The translations under genes were made by a program, and so were the position numbers. A DNA stretch of 24,391 bases, from assembly GCA_002311635.1 (NCBI GenBank), contig DBZJ01000153.1, forward strand, positions 1 through 24,391, in the 5' to 3' direction. The notes beneath the pieces were generated by a model. The model did not search any database. It saw only the letters and a program-made list of their open reading frames with translations, and was not told the DNA's origin. The stretch is from Syntrophaceae bacterium UBA1163 (lineage in GTDB: Bacteria > Desulfobacterota > BSN033 > UBA1163). This document shows, one piece after another, positions 1 through 6,491 of the stretch (its first letter is position 1; each line of letters opens with the position of its first letter).

Positions 1-528
1 TTTTCTGGCATAGCTTATAAAATAGCCCGCCTCCAAAATTTCGTCCAAGAGGCGAAGGGGTCCGGAATACCAATGAAAAACGGCTCGCTTCATCCTCCTC
101 TCTCTCACCATATCAAAGGCCCGACGATGGGAATACCGGCAGTGAACGATCACCGGCTTGTCAGACTCAAGAGCGATGTCCAGAAGCTCCCCAAACACCT
201 TCCACTGCAACTCCTTCTTGACTTTGATTTTATAATCCAGCCCGATCTCACCCAGAGCCACTCCTTCTTTCGCATGATCCCGAACGAACGAAAGGTTCGC
301 CTCCATTTCCTCTTCTTTTATCACCCAGGGGTGATAACCCAAAGCCGGATACACGAATTGATTGTTGGCTCGGGCGATCTGAACAATTTTTTTATTCGAC
401 TCAATATCCATGCCTACGCCAACGATGCCACGTACACCTGCTGCCCTGGCCTCTTGAAGCGACCCAGAGAGACCGCTCAACTCATTCAAATGAGCATGGC
501 CATCTACCAAGAAATAGTTTTCCCCCAT
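1..528 (-). CDS. TatD-family metal-dependent hydrolase, partial (C-terminus beyond left edge)
   Basis: The minus frame is open from an ATG at 528 to the left edge, giving 176 residues with no stop. TatD-family proteins are TIM-barrel metal-dependent hydrolases, usually cytoplasmic, with DNase activity shown for some. The family signature is clear: DGHAHL near residues 9-14 gives the HxH metal pair, ALGEIGLDY holds the conserved Glu, VIVHCR holds the next His, and FHWYSG another. Family members are about 255-265 residues, so roughly the last 80 are outside the window. The start lies 8 bases after the stop of the CoA-disulfide reductase gene, with a weak TAAGG-type ribosome site in that gap, so the two are probably cotranscribed. 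An opposite-strand reading of the same stretch has no family features and is a shadow. The family is secure; the substrate is unknown. Confidence 0.88.
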   Translation of the reverse strand, partial: MGENYFLVDGHAHLNELSGLSGSLQEARAAGVRGIVGVGMDIESNKKIVQIARANNQFVYPALGYHPWVIKEEEMEANLSFVRDHAKEGVALGEIGLDYKIKVKKELQWKVFGELLDIALESDKPVIVHCRYSHRRAFDMVRERRMKRAVFHWYSGPLRLLDEILEAGYFISYARK

Positions 529-536
529 AACTTACC

Positions 537-2219
537 TTAGGCCTTCTCCTTCGAAGGGTTGGTCTCAACATCATAGCACCAACAAAGCATGCCGCCATCG
601 ATATTCTTCACATTCTCGAAGCCTTCTTGTTGAAGTTTGAGGCAGGCCTTATATGCCCGGAGGCCCGATGCACAGTGAACCGCGGTCTCTTTTCTTTTGT
701 CGAGCTCGGCGAGACGTTTGTTTAGTTCACCATAAGGAATCCAGGTTGCACCGGAAATTCGTTTTGCCTTGACTTCGTCTTCTTCTCTGACATCCAGTAC
801 CTGGAAATTTTCTTTTGAGGTCTTGAGCTTCCCTCTTACTTCAGAGGCCTGAATTCCTTCGATCTTCCCTTCCAATTTGTTCATGAGCACATTGGCTGCC
901 ACGATGATGGGCGAGAGCGCAGGGCTGAACGGAGGGGCATAAGCCAGATCGACAGAGGCTAATTGCCGGGCAGTCATCGTACCATGGAGAGCCATTGCCA
1001 GAGTGTCGATGAACTTGTCCGAAGGGCCTTCGCCTATGGCCTCTCCCCCCAATATTCGACCGCTCTCCTTATCGGCAATCACTTTTAGGGTTGATTCCTT
1101 TCCACCCGGATAATAATGGGCACGACCGAACCCCCTGACAATCGCCTGTACAGGATGGAAGCCTTCCTTCTCTGCCTCTCTCATGTTCAGTCCTGTCTTA
1201 GCCGCATTGAAATCGAAGGTCTTAAAGATCGTTGTTCCGATGACCCCCGGAAATGTATCGTTTCCGCCGCAGACATTGACCCCCACCACTCTGCCCTGTT
1301 TATTGGCGGTAGATCCCAACGGGACCCAAACTTTCTTACCCGTGATCAGATGGGTCGTCTCCGAGCAATCGCCCGCCGCATAAACCCCTTCGGCGCTTGT
1401 CTCCATCTTCTCATTAACCCAGATCGCTCCCGTCTCACCAATCCTCAATCCCGCCTGCTTTGCTAACTCAACCTGGGGACGAATCCCGAGGCTCATCAAA
1501 ACGGCATCCGCGTTTAACCGACGAGCCGCGGTCCGGATATGGGTGACCTTCCCATTTTTTCCTTCTAATGCTTGAATCCCTTCCGAGGTGAAGACTTTCA
1601 CCCCTTTCTTTTCCAGATACTGCCGCAAGATGCCGGCAAAGTCTTCGTCGAAAAGTGTTAAGATTTGAGGGGCCAGCTCCACAATCGTCACATTTTTTCC
1701 CAAATGGACAAGGGACTCAGCCATTTCAAGTCCGATGTAACCTCCTCCGGCAATGACCACATTCCGGATGTCTTTCGATTGAATCCTTTCGAGGACGGCG
1801 TCCGCATCAAAGATGGAACGAAGGTAAAAGACATCTCTCAAGTCAATACCTTCGATCTTAGGCCGGATGGGATAGGCACCTGTCGCAATAACCAATCGAT
1901 CAAAGTGATCCGTAAAGGTCTCTCCCGATCCATTTCTTCTGCCTGAAACGGTAGAGTTCGGGAGGTCAATTTTTTCGATCTTGCGGTTCTTCAGGATCTT
2001 GATTCCATCCTGGGCAAACTTACCCGGCGTCCGTGAAATCAACTCTTCCCGGTCTTTGATAACACCGCTGATATAGTAAGGAAGTCCGCAGCCCGCATAG
2101 GAGATGGCATCTTCTTCCTGGTAAATGGCGATCTCCATCTCAGGATCACATCGCCTTGCTTTGGCAGCTGCTTTAGGGCCTGCGGCAACCCCTCCGATCA
2201 CTAAAAGTCTTTTCTTCAT
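537..2219 (-). CDS. CoA-disulfide reductase / persulfide reductase with C-terminal rhodanese domain (CoADR-RHD type)
   Basis: This 560-residue protein is an FAD-dependent pyridine-nucleotide disulfide oxidoreductase fused to rhodanese. The FAD-binding Rossmann motif VIGGVAAGPKAA is at the N-terminus. The single redox Cys44 sits in SYAGCGLPYYI, the signature of CoA-disulfide reductases and NADH oxidases. A second nucleotide-binding motif, VVIAGGGYIGLEMAE, lies in mid-protein, and YAAGDC marks the C-terminal FAD contact. The last 100 residues are a rhodanese domain with DVREEDE and the active Cys516 in VHCASGLR. Known relatives reduce CoA disulfide, CoA persulfide or polysulfide with NAD(P)H, in redox balance or sulfur metabolism. 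It is cytoplasmic, with no signal peptide. Length and domain order match the CoADR-RHD family. It lies directly upstream of the TatD gene. Which substrate it uses cannot be told from sequence. Confidence 0.9.
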   Translation of the reverse strand: MKKRLLVIGGVAAGPKAAAKARRCDPEMEIAIYQEEDAISYAGCGLPYYISGVIKDREELISRTPGKFAQDGIKILKNRKIEKIDLPNSTVSGRRNGSGETFTDHFDRLVIATGAYPIRPKIEGIDLRDVFYLRSIFDADAVLERIQSKDIRNVVIAGGGYIGLEMAESLVHLGKNVTIVELAPQILTLFDEDFAGILRQYLEKKGVKVFTSEGIQALEGKNGKVTHIRTAARRLNADAVLMSLGIRPQVELAKQAGLRIGETGAIWVNEKMETSAEGVYAAGDCSETTHLITGKKVWVPLGSTANKQGRVVGVNVCGGNDTFPGVIGTTIFKTFDFNAAKTGLNMREAEKEGFHPVQAIVRGFGRAHYYPGGKESTLKVIADKESGRILGGEAIGEGPSDKFIDTLAMALHGTMTARQLASVDLAYAPPFSPALSPIIVAANVLMNKLEGKIEGIQASEVRGKLKTSKENFQVLDVREEDEVKAKRISGATWIPYGELNKRLAELDKRKETAVHCASGLRAYKACLKLQQEGFENVKNIDGGMLCWCYDVETNPSKEKA

Positions 2220-2280
2220 TGTTCCATAATCCTCCTTAGTGTCGCGCCTGCAACGCTACTTTGCATTATCTCTTAAGCGG

Positions 2281-2338
2281 CCATTCCCATGAAGACGGGA
2301 ATCAAAACCACTGAATTCCGGGTCAAGCCCGGAATGAC
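2281..2338. repeat. Short palindromic dispersed repeat (REP-like)
   Basis: There are two hairpins in tandem. The first pairs ATTCCC with GGGAAT (2283-2302). The second is a perfect 8-bp stem, ATTCCGGG-TCAAG-CCCGGAAT (2315-2335). The outer bases CATTCC and GGAATG also pair. No T-run follows, so it is not a textbook terminator. Elements of this kind are scattered in many copies in deltaproteobacterial and alphaproteobacterial genomes. It lies between the cupin and CoA-disulfide reductase genes, where it might act as an mRNA-stabilising or attenuating structure. Confidence 0.65.
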
Positions 2339-2399
2339 GAGCTAGTCTCTAATTTATTATGCCACAGATCGTCGAGAGGAAGCAGGAATTTATTGTCTC

Positions 2400-2723
2400 T
2401 TATTTAAAGTGTAATGCGAGCCACACGGTTTTATGCTCGGGGTCTGTCCATTCAACCCGGTGACGTTGGTGAGGTTCGATATGGATATAATCGCCGGCCT
2501 TCAAAATGAATACTTCCTCTTCACCCTCAACGAACAACCCCGCGCTGCCGCTTAGCACGATGACCCATTCGTTCATATCCTGATCATACCATTTCCCAGA
2601 AGGGGTCGCCTGCCCCGCCGAAACGATTCGTTCAAGCCTGAAACCTTCCCTTTTCAGGAGTGTCTCACAAATTTCATCCTGCATAAAAGAAGGGACCCTT
2701 GAAAATATATTATTGAGCTTCAT
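2400..2723 (-). CDS. Small cupin-domain protein
   Basis: A 107-residue single-domain cupin. The beta-barrel core is seen as NEWVIVLSGSAGLFVEGEE followed by KAGDYIHIEPHQRHRVEW, which resembles cupin motif 1 (partly degenerate) and motif 2. PxxxRHRV supplies a possible metal-binding His. Proteins of this size are often metal-dependent sugar isomerases, dioxygenases or sensors; nothing here picks one. The start has GGAAGAGG directly upstream. It is in line with the upstream release-factor-like gene and the downstream CoA-disulfide reductase gene, but gaps of 126 and 180 bases, the latter holding a palindromic repeat, make a single operon uncertain. Confidence 0.8.
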   Translation of the reverse strand: MKLNNIFSRVPSFMQDEICETLLKREGFRLERIVSAGQATPSGKWYDQDMNEWVIVLSGSAGLFVEGEEEVFILKAGDYIHIEPHQRHRVEWTDPEHKTVWLALHFK

Positions 2724-2849
2724 CCTCTTCCTTTCTCCCGGGAAAATGCTTCTTAAACCGTGCTGCTATTTCTCGGTTTCGGCCTTAAGACATTCTACGG
2801 CTATTTTCTTCACGGAGGTCGCCTTGAATGAAGCCTGAGCGCGAATCGA

Positions 2850-3209
2850 TTACCCTCTTTTGTATTTGAGCCTTGCCCTCTTCCGCCTTTTCGACTTTTG
2901 CCGTCTCGCCTTCTCAACCATCAGCTTTTCGCGCGTTAACTGTCTTGACAACTTCTCGATTCTCATCACAAGCTCCCGTCTCGCAAGGAATCGATTGAGA
3001 GATTGATTCCTCTCTCTCATCGATTTCACTTCGATCCCTGTTGGAAGATGCTTGAGATAAACGCAGGTGGAGGTCTTGTTTACCTTCTGCCCTCCTCTCC
3101 CCGAAGACCGAATGAATTTCTCTTCAATGTCCTTCTCATGGATACCAAGGGCTTCCATCTTCTCCTTAAGCCATCTATTTTTCTCTTCGCTAACGGGGAA
3201 CAGGATCAT
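2850..3209 (-). CDS. Peptide chain release factor-like protein (stand-alone GGQ domain)
   Basis: This 119-residue protein consists only of the peptidyl-hydrolase (RF-1) domain and a basic tail. The GGQ loop is SSGRGGQKVNKTSTCV, around residues 35-50, and is followed by HLPTGIEVKSMRERNQSLNRFLARR, typical of the domain. Codon-recognition domains are absent. The C-terminus is packed with Lys and Arg (KARRQKSKRRKRARLKYKR), as in ribosome-rescue proteins that place a basic tail in the empty mRNA channel. The sequence around GGQ resembles mitochondrial mtRF-R (C12orf65) more than canonical RF1/RF2. It probably hydrolyses peptidyl-tRNA on stalled ribosomes or released large subunits. A GGAAGGA ribosome site precedes it, and its start is 14 bases after the DUF421 gene stop, suggesting cotranscription. 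Confidence 0.85.
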   Translation of the reverse strand: MILFPVSEEKNRWLKEKMEALGIHEKDIEEKFIRSSGRGGQKVNKTSTCVYLKHLPTGIEVKSMRERNQSLNRFLARRELVMRIEKLSRQLTREKLMVEKARRQKSKRRKRARLKYKRG

Positions 3210-3223
3210 GGGATGTCCTTCCT

Positions 3224-3763
3224 CTACTCCTTCCCGAGCAATTTTCCAATGGTTTTTCTGTGGCGGGCTTGGTCGGGTTCCATTTTGTGTAGAATCGTCA
3301 CTGTCCCATCTTGCTCCAGCAGCGCCCGTTTTATTAAACCAAGATCGGTCTCCGGATCGAGCTCGTGCTTCCGGATGGCGCGCTCCAATTCAGCCGGCGT
3401 CATGACCTCGTGCCTCAGGTTTCCTGCGAGGACTTTGCCGTCTTCAATGAGGGGTGTGGGTTTACCTTCCAGCAGTCTTGCAATTCTCGGGAAATGAATT
3501 GTAAGACGCCCGATCAAACCGTTGGCACAAAATAAGGTCAACCCGCCGATGAGACCCCCGGTCAGAGAATTGTCCGGACCAATCATCGCATTCTGTAAGA
3601 CGTTGCTGATCGTGAGCAGAACGATTAAATCAAAGGGTGTCATCTGGCCCAGTTCGCGTTTCCCTGCAAGCCGAAATGCAATAAGCAGAAAAAAATAGAC
3701 GATCAGCGGTCTCACAATCTTCTCAAGGATCTGAACCTCCGGTGTAAACATACTTAAGCTCAT
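3224..3763 (-). CDS. DUF421 (YetF/YcaP-like) membrane protein
   Basis: A 179-residue protein with the DUF421 layout: an N-terminal membrane part of about three helices (around residues 15-85) and a C-terminal soluble alpha/beta domain. Family hallmarks are FRLAGKRELGQMTPFDLIVLL near residues 30-50, then NAMIG and, in the soluble part, GKPTPLIEDGKVLAGNLRHE. The molecular function of DUF421 proteins is not established; some are linked to spore or stress phenotypes in Bacillus. The start is set by GGAGG upstream of ATG. It lies 33 bases after the poly-gamma-glutamate hydrolase-like gene and 14 bases before the release-factor-like gene, so all three may share a transcript. Confidence 0.85.
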   Translation of the reverse strand: MSLSMFTPEVQILEKIVRPLIVYFFLLIAFRLAGKRELGQMTPFDLIVLLTISNVLQNAMIGPDNSLTGGLIGGLTLFCANGLIGRLTIHFPRIARLLEGKPTPLIEDGKVLAGNLRHEVMTPAELERAIRKHELDPETDLGLIKRALLEQDGTVTILHKMEPDQARHRKTIGKLLGKE

Positions 3764-3796
3764 CCTCTTCCTCCTTTCAAACCTATTATCATGGTT

Positions 3797-4381
3797 TTAA
3801 TTAGCCAGGTATAATTGGACCCCCTTTCTAACAGCGGTGGCGAAAACTTGGAGTCGGTCCTGATTCGTTCTGAGACCATCACGCACCTTGCGACTGATTT
3901 CTAATTGGACGCCCCGCCGCGATCTTCCCCGGTTACAGAGGTTCATTGGATCAGTCCCCATCAGTCCTTCTGAGGGAGGTCGGGTTCGAAAGCCAGCTGC
4001 TTCTAGCTGACCCTGTATCTCTGAACGCAAACCATCGTCAAGACCACCCACCATCACAAACTCCTCTTTCCGGTCGACTTGCCCATGTAGGCTGACGATG
4101 ATATCGGCCTTTTCAACGGCCCCCAGTGCGCGAGGCTCATCAAAAACGTGACTTTCGATATGAAGCACGCCGTTTCCGTCAGCCTTTAAACCCTCAAAGC
4201 TATAAAAGGAGTAATCTGCCCCTGCAATCGCTTCAGCAACTTCTGATGTTGCAGGCTCGATTTTTCCGCCGTGAGGGGCCATGATCAAAACCCGTGGATC
4301 TCTTACCTCGACCCTGATCCGATAATCCTGACCTTCCGCTTCCCGGGCTGCAAGTGCTCTGAAACTCGTATAAGAAGCCAT
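3797..4381 (-). CDS. Poly-gamma-glutamate hydrolase family protein (PghP/YjqB-like)
   Basis: This 194-residue protein matches the zinc-dependent family that includes the phage poly-gamma-glutamate hydrolase PghP and Bacillus YjqB. Conserved blocks are IMAPHGGKIEPATSEVAEAI (His37 and following acids), HIESHVFDEP (His78), IVSLHG (His99), then VMVGGLD and GVQLEIS. The three His residues and the Glu following the first are the likely metal site, similar to the carboxypeptidase fold. There is no signal peptide, so it is probably cytoplasmic. Characterised members cut gamma-linked polyglutamate; whether this bacterium makes such a polymer is not shown here, and another gamma-glutamyl amide could be the substrate. 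A GAGGG ribosome site lies upstream. It is the first gene of a minus-strand series, right beside the MITE-like element. Confidence 0.82.
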   Translation of the reverse strand: MASYTSFRALAAREAEGQDYRIRVEVRDPRVLIMAPHGGKIEPATSEVAEAIAGADYSFYSFEGLKADGNGVLHIESHVFDEPRALGAVEKADIIVSLHGQVDRKEEFVMVGGLDDGLRSEIQGQLEAAGFRTRPPSEGLMGTDPMNLCNRGRSRRGVQLEISRKVRDGLRTNQDRLQVFATAVRKGVQLYLAN

Positions 4382-4407
4382 GTCATCCCTCTAAAATTTT
4401 GGGTTCA

Positions 4408-4540
4408 CCCCGTTAGAAATGATGCTCCGCTTGGTCTCGAATCGGTCGATCCCACGCTTCGCGGGACTCACGGCGTCGATTTCGCGTCGTACCGACCCGA
4501 GTACGGCGAAGGGCCGCAAGGACTGGAATTTCTAACGGGG
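4408..4540. mobile_element. MITE-like element with 13-bp terminal inverted repeats and TTCA target duplication
   Basis: The left end CCCCGTTAGAAAT (4408-4420) is the exact reverse complement of the right end ATTTCTAACGGGG (4528-4540). Both ends are directly flanked by TTCA (4404-4407 and 4541-4544), as expected for a target-site duplication. The 107-bp interior is too short for a transposase and contains imperfect self-complementary stretches such as CCCACGCTTCGCGGG. This is the structure of a miniature inverted-repeat transposable element moved in trans. It sits in the divergent region between the poly-gamma-glutamate hydrolase and pyrophosphatase genes, where it may contribute to or disrupt their promoters. 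Confidence 0.75.
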
Positions 4541-4587
4541 TTCAATATAGCAAAAACGACAACGTTGTCAATGATGACGAATTAGGT

Positions 4588-4617
4588 TTGCAGGCCGGGT
4601 ATTTGGAGGTGTATAAT
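4588..4617 (+). promoter_or_regulatory. Possible sigma70-type promoter for pyrophosphatase
   Basis: A perfect TATAAT (4612-4617) has a poor -35 match, TTGCAG (4588-4593), 18 bases upstream. It lies about 40 bases before the pyrophosphatase start. The same TATAAT overlaps the GGAGGTG-TATA-ATG start of a short upstream frame, so the sequence may instead serve in translation. Confidence 0.35.
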
Positions 4618-4678
4618 GGCTTATAGAGAAAATCTAAGCGAACGGGGGCCATGGTATGGAAACTCACAGGAAGGTTGA
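4616..4678 (+). CDS. Possible 20-codon upstream ORF / leader peptide before ppa
   Basis: An ATG at 4616 follows GGAGG with good spacing and opens a 20-codon frame (begins MAYRENLSERG) ending in TGA at 4676-4678. The stop falls between the two candidate pyrophosphatase starts (4656 and 4692), 13 bases before the second, in a way that would allow translational coupling. No homologue is recognised. It may be chance. Confidence 0.3.
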   Translation: MAYRENLSERGPWYGNSQEG

Positions 4679-5192
4679 TGGGAAGGGGGCAATGACGGTT
4701 ACGGTTATGATTGAAATCCCCAAGGGAGGCAGAAACAAGTACGAGTACGACAAACAAAAGAGACTACTCAAATTCGATAGAATGCTCTTTTCTTCGATGC
4801 ATTACCCAAGCGATTACGGTTTTATTTTAGACACGTTAGCGCAGGACGGAGATGCCCTTGACGCCCTGGTGCTGGTTTGGGAGCCAACTTTTCCAGGGTG
4901 CATTATCGAAGCAAACCCTGTGGGAGTCTTCATTATGTGGGATGAGAAGGGAATGGATGAGAAGATTCTCTGCGTCCCCGTCTCTGATCCCTTATGGAAT
5001 TATGTTAAGAGCCTGTCCGATGTCCCGCCCCACTTACTCAAAGAGATACACCACTTCTTCTCGGTTTACAAGGATCTGGAGAGGAAAAAAACCAGAGTGA
5101 AGGGCTGGGAAGACCGTGAATCGGCTATAAAGGTCGTCATTGAATCGCAGCAAAGATGCAAGGGCCAACAGACGGAATGTCTCAGCATCTAA
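4656..5192 (+). CDS. ppa: Inorganic pyrophosphatase, family I
   Basis: This soluble enzyme hydrolyses pyrophosphate to two phosphates and pulls biosynthetic reactions forward. The 178-residue protein has all the family I metal ligands: IEIPKGGRNKYEYD near residues 19-32, HYPSDYGF near 49-56, Asp64, Asp66 and Asp69 in DGDALDALV, and Asp95, Asp100 and Lys102 in MWDEKGMDEK. These align with E. coli Asp65, Asp67, Asp70, Asp97, Asp102 and Lys104. The start at 4656 has GGGGG upstream. An in-frame ATG at 4692, preceded by GGAAGGGGG, is an equally plausible start and would give MTVTVMIEIPKG, closer to the usual N-terminus. It is transcribed away from the minus-strand series and lies just upstream of the radical SAM gene, which seems to have its own promoter. 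Confidence 0.93.
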   Translation: METHRKVDGKGAMTVTVMIEIPKGGRNKYEYDKQKRLLKFDRMLFSSMHYPSDYGFILDTLAQDGDALDALVLVWEPTFPGCIIEANPVGVFIMWDEKGMDEKILCVPVSDPLWNYVKSLSDVPPHLLKEIHHFFSVYKDLERKKTRVKGWEDRESAIKVVIESQQRCKGQQTECLSI

Positions 5193-5220
5193 GACTGTTC
5201 TGGCGGTTGCTGAAAAGGTA

Positions 5221-5249
5221 TTGACTAAGCAATCCAAAGTAAATTATAC
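5221..5249 (+). promoter_or_regulatory. Putative sigma70-type promoter for the radical SAM gene
   Basis: TTGACT (5221-5226) is followed after 17 bases by TTATAC (5244-5249), or after 18 by TATACC. The predicted start of transcription is near 5257, about 30 bases before the coding start, after the pyrophosphatase stop at 5192. Confidence 0.45.
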
Positions 5250-5285
5250 CTAATCGTGACCAAGATCTGAAAAGGAAGATAAAAA

Positions 5286-6476
5286 ATGAGTGAACCTTTA
5301 ATTTGCTTTGAAAACTTGATGAGGACCGACGCTTCATCCAATCGCCGATTGACGAAGCGACAGTTCTTACGGTTCTGCGGCGTAAGCTTCTGCACGCTCT
5401 CCACCGCCAGTCTCTTTGGCCTCCCGAAAATCTCCCGCGCGCAAACGCCCACGAAGGGACTCATCAAGACGAAACTATCCCCTTATTTCACTCCGCTCGC
5501 TGGAGGAGAAATCCAGTGCGAGCTGTGTCCTCACCGCTGCCGCGTGGCCAAGGGCAAGAGAGGCATTTGCAAGGTGCGCGAAAATCGCGATGGGAAATAT
5601 TACAGCTTGGTCTACGGAAATCCCTGTGCGGTTCATATCGATCCGATTGAGAAGAAACCTTTTTTTCACGTTCTCCCCGGAACCACTTCCTTCTCCCTGG
5701 CAACAGCAGGATGCAATTTCCAGTGCAAGTTCTGCCAGAATTGGGAAATCTCCCAGGCCGCTCCGGAGGATGTCTACAGTAAGGAATTCTCGTCCGAGAT
5801 GGTGATCAAGGAAGCCAAAGAGACCGGAGCCCATTCCGTTGCTTATACCTATGTGGAGCCGACGATCTTTTATGAATACATGGTTGACATCGGTGCTCTC
5901 GCCAAGAAGTCAGGGCTTCTGAGCGTTTACCACTCGAATGGCTTTATCAATCCGGCCCCTCTCAAACAATTATGCCAGGTGTTAGACGCAGCCAATATCG
6001 ATTTGAAGGGGTTCACAGAGAATTTTTATCGCGACGTATGCGGTGGAGAACTCAACCCCGTTCTTGAGACATTGAAGACGCTGAAACGGAACAAAGTCCA
6101 TCTGGAGATTACAAACCTTGTTATCCCCACAAAAAACGATGAGATATCGACCATGAAAGAGATGTGCCTCTGGATAAAAAGAGAATTGGGAGCGGATACC
6201 CCGATCCATTTCTCCCGTTTCTTCCCTTTGTACAAACTGAAAACCCTTCCCTCCACACCCGTCTCGACATTGGAGAAAGCCAGAGAAGTCGCTTTTTCTG
6301 CGGGTCTTGAATACGTCTATATCGGGAACGTCCCTGGTCATGAGGGTGAAAATACCTTCTGCCCGAAGTGCAAAAAAATGGTCATCCAGCGGAGGGGATA
6401 TATGGTCGGAGAAATCAACCTCAAGGCCGGGAAGTGCAAGTATTGTGGAAAACCTATTCCTGGAATTTGGGCGTAG
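5286..6476 (+). CDS. amrS: AmmeMemoRadiSam system radical SAM enzyme with Tat-like signal
   Basis: A 396-residue radical SAM protein of the AmrS type. The [4Fe-4S]/SAM motif is AGCNFQCKFCQNW with Cys143, Cys147 and Cys150. Before it stands the family's Cys-rich block, CELCPHRCRVAKGKRGIC, and the C-terminus has two CxxC pairs (CPKC and CKYC), a likely zinc or iron knuckle. The N-terminal 52 residues are extra: TKRQFLRF at 23-30 resembles a twin-arginine motif with Lys in place of the first Arg, then a mildly hydrophobic stretch and SRA as a possible cleavage site. A radical SAM enzyme outside the cytoplasm would be unusual. The partners Memo and AMMECR1 are fused in one gene at 12182-13675. 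The reaction is not known. AAGGAAG precedes the start; Met12 is an alternative. It converges on the cytochrome gene, 15 bases away. Confidence 0.9.
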   Translation: MSEPLICFENLMRTDASSNRRLTKRQFLRFCGVSFCTLSTASLFGLPKISRAQTPTKGLIKTKLSPYFTPLAGGEIQCELCPHRCRVAKGKRGICKVRENRDGKYYSLVYGNPCAVHIDPIEKKPFFHVLPGTTSFSLATAGCNFQCKFCQNWEISQAAPEDVYSKEFSSEMVIKEAKETGAHSVAYTYVEPTIFYEYMVDIGALAKKSGLLSVYHSNGFINPAPLKQLCQVLDAANIDLKGFTENFYRDVCGGELNPVLETLKTLKRNKVHLEITNLVIPTKNDEISTMKEMCLWIKRELGADTPIHFSRFFPLYKLKTLPSTPVSTLEKAREVAFSAGLEYVYIGNVPGHEGENTFCPKCKKMVIQRRGYMVGEINLKAGKCKYCGKPIPGIWA

Positions 6477-6491
6477 TTACTCCTTTGCTCC

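Noticed and set aside
73..540. 155-residue plus-strand frame
   Set aside because: It is antisense to a clear TatD-family sequence on the minus strand; the plus-strand product shows no domain.
4430..4480. Possible tRNA-like arm (CTCGAATC)
   Set aside because: No cloverleaf or acceptor stem could be built around it; it is inside the MITE-like element.
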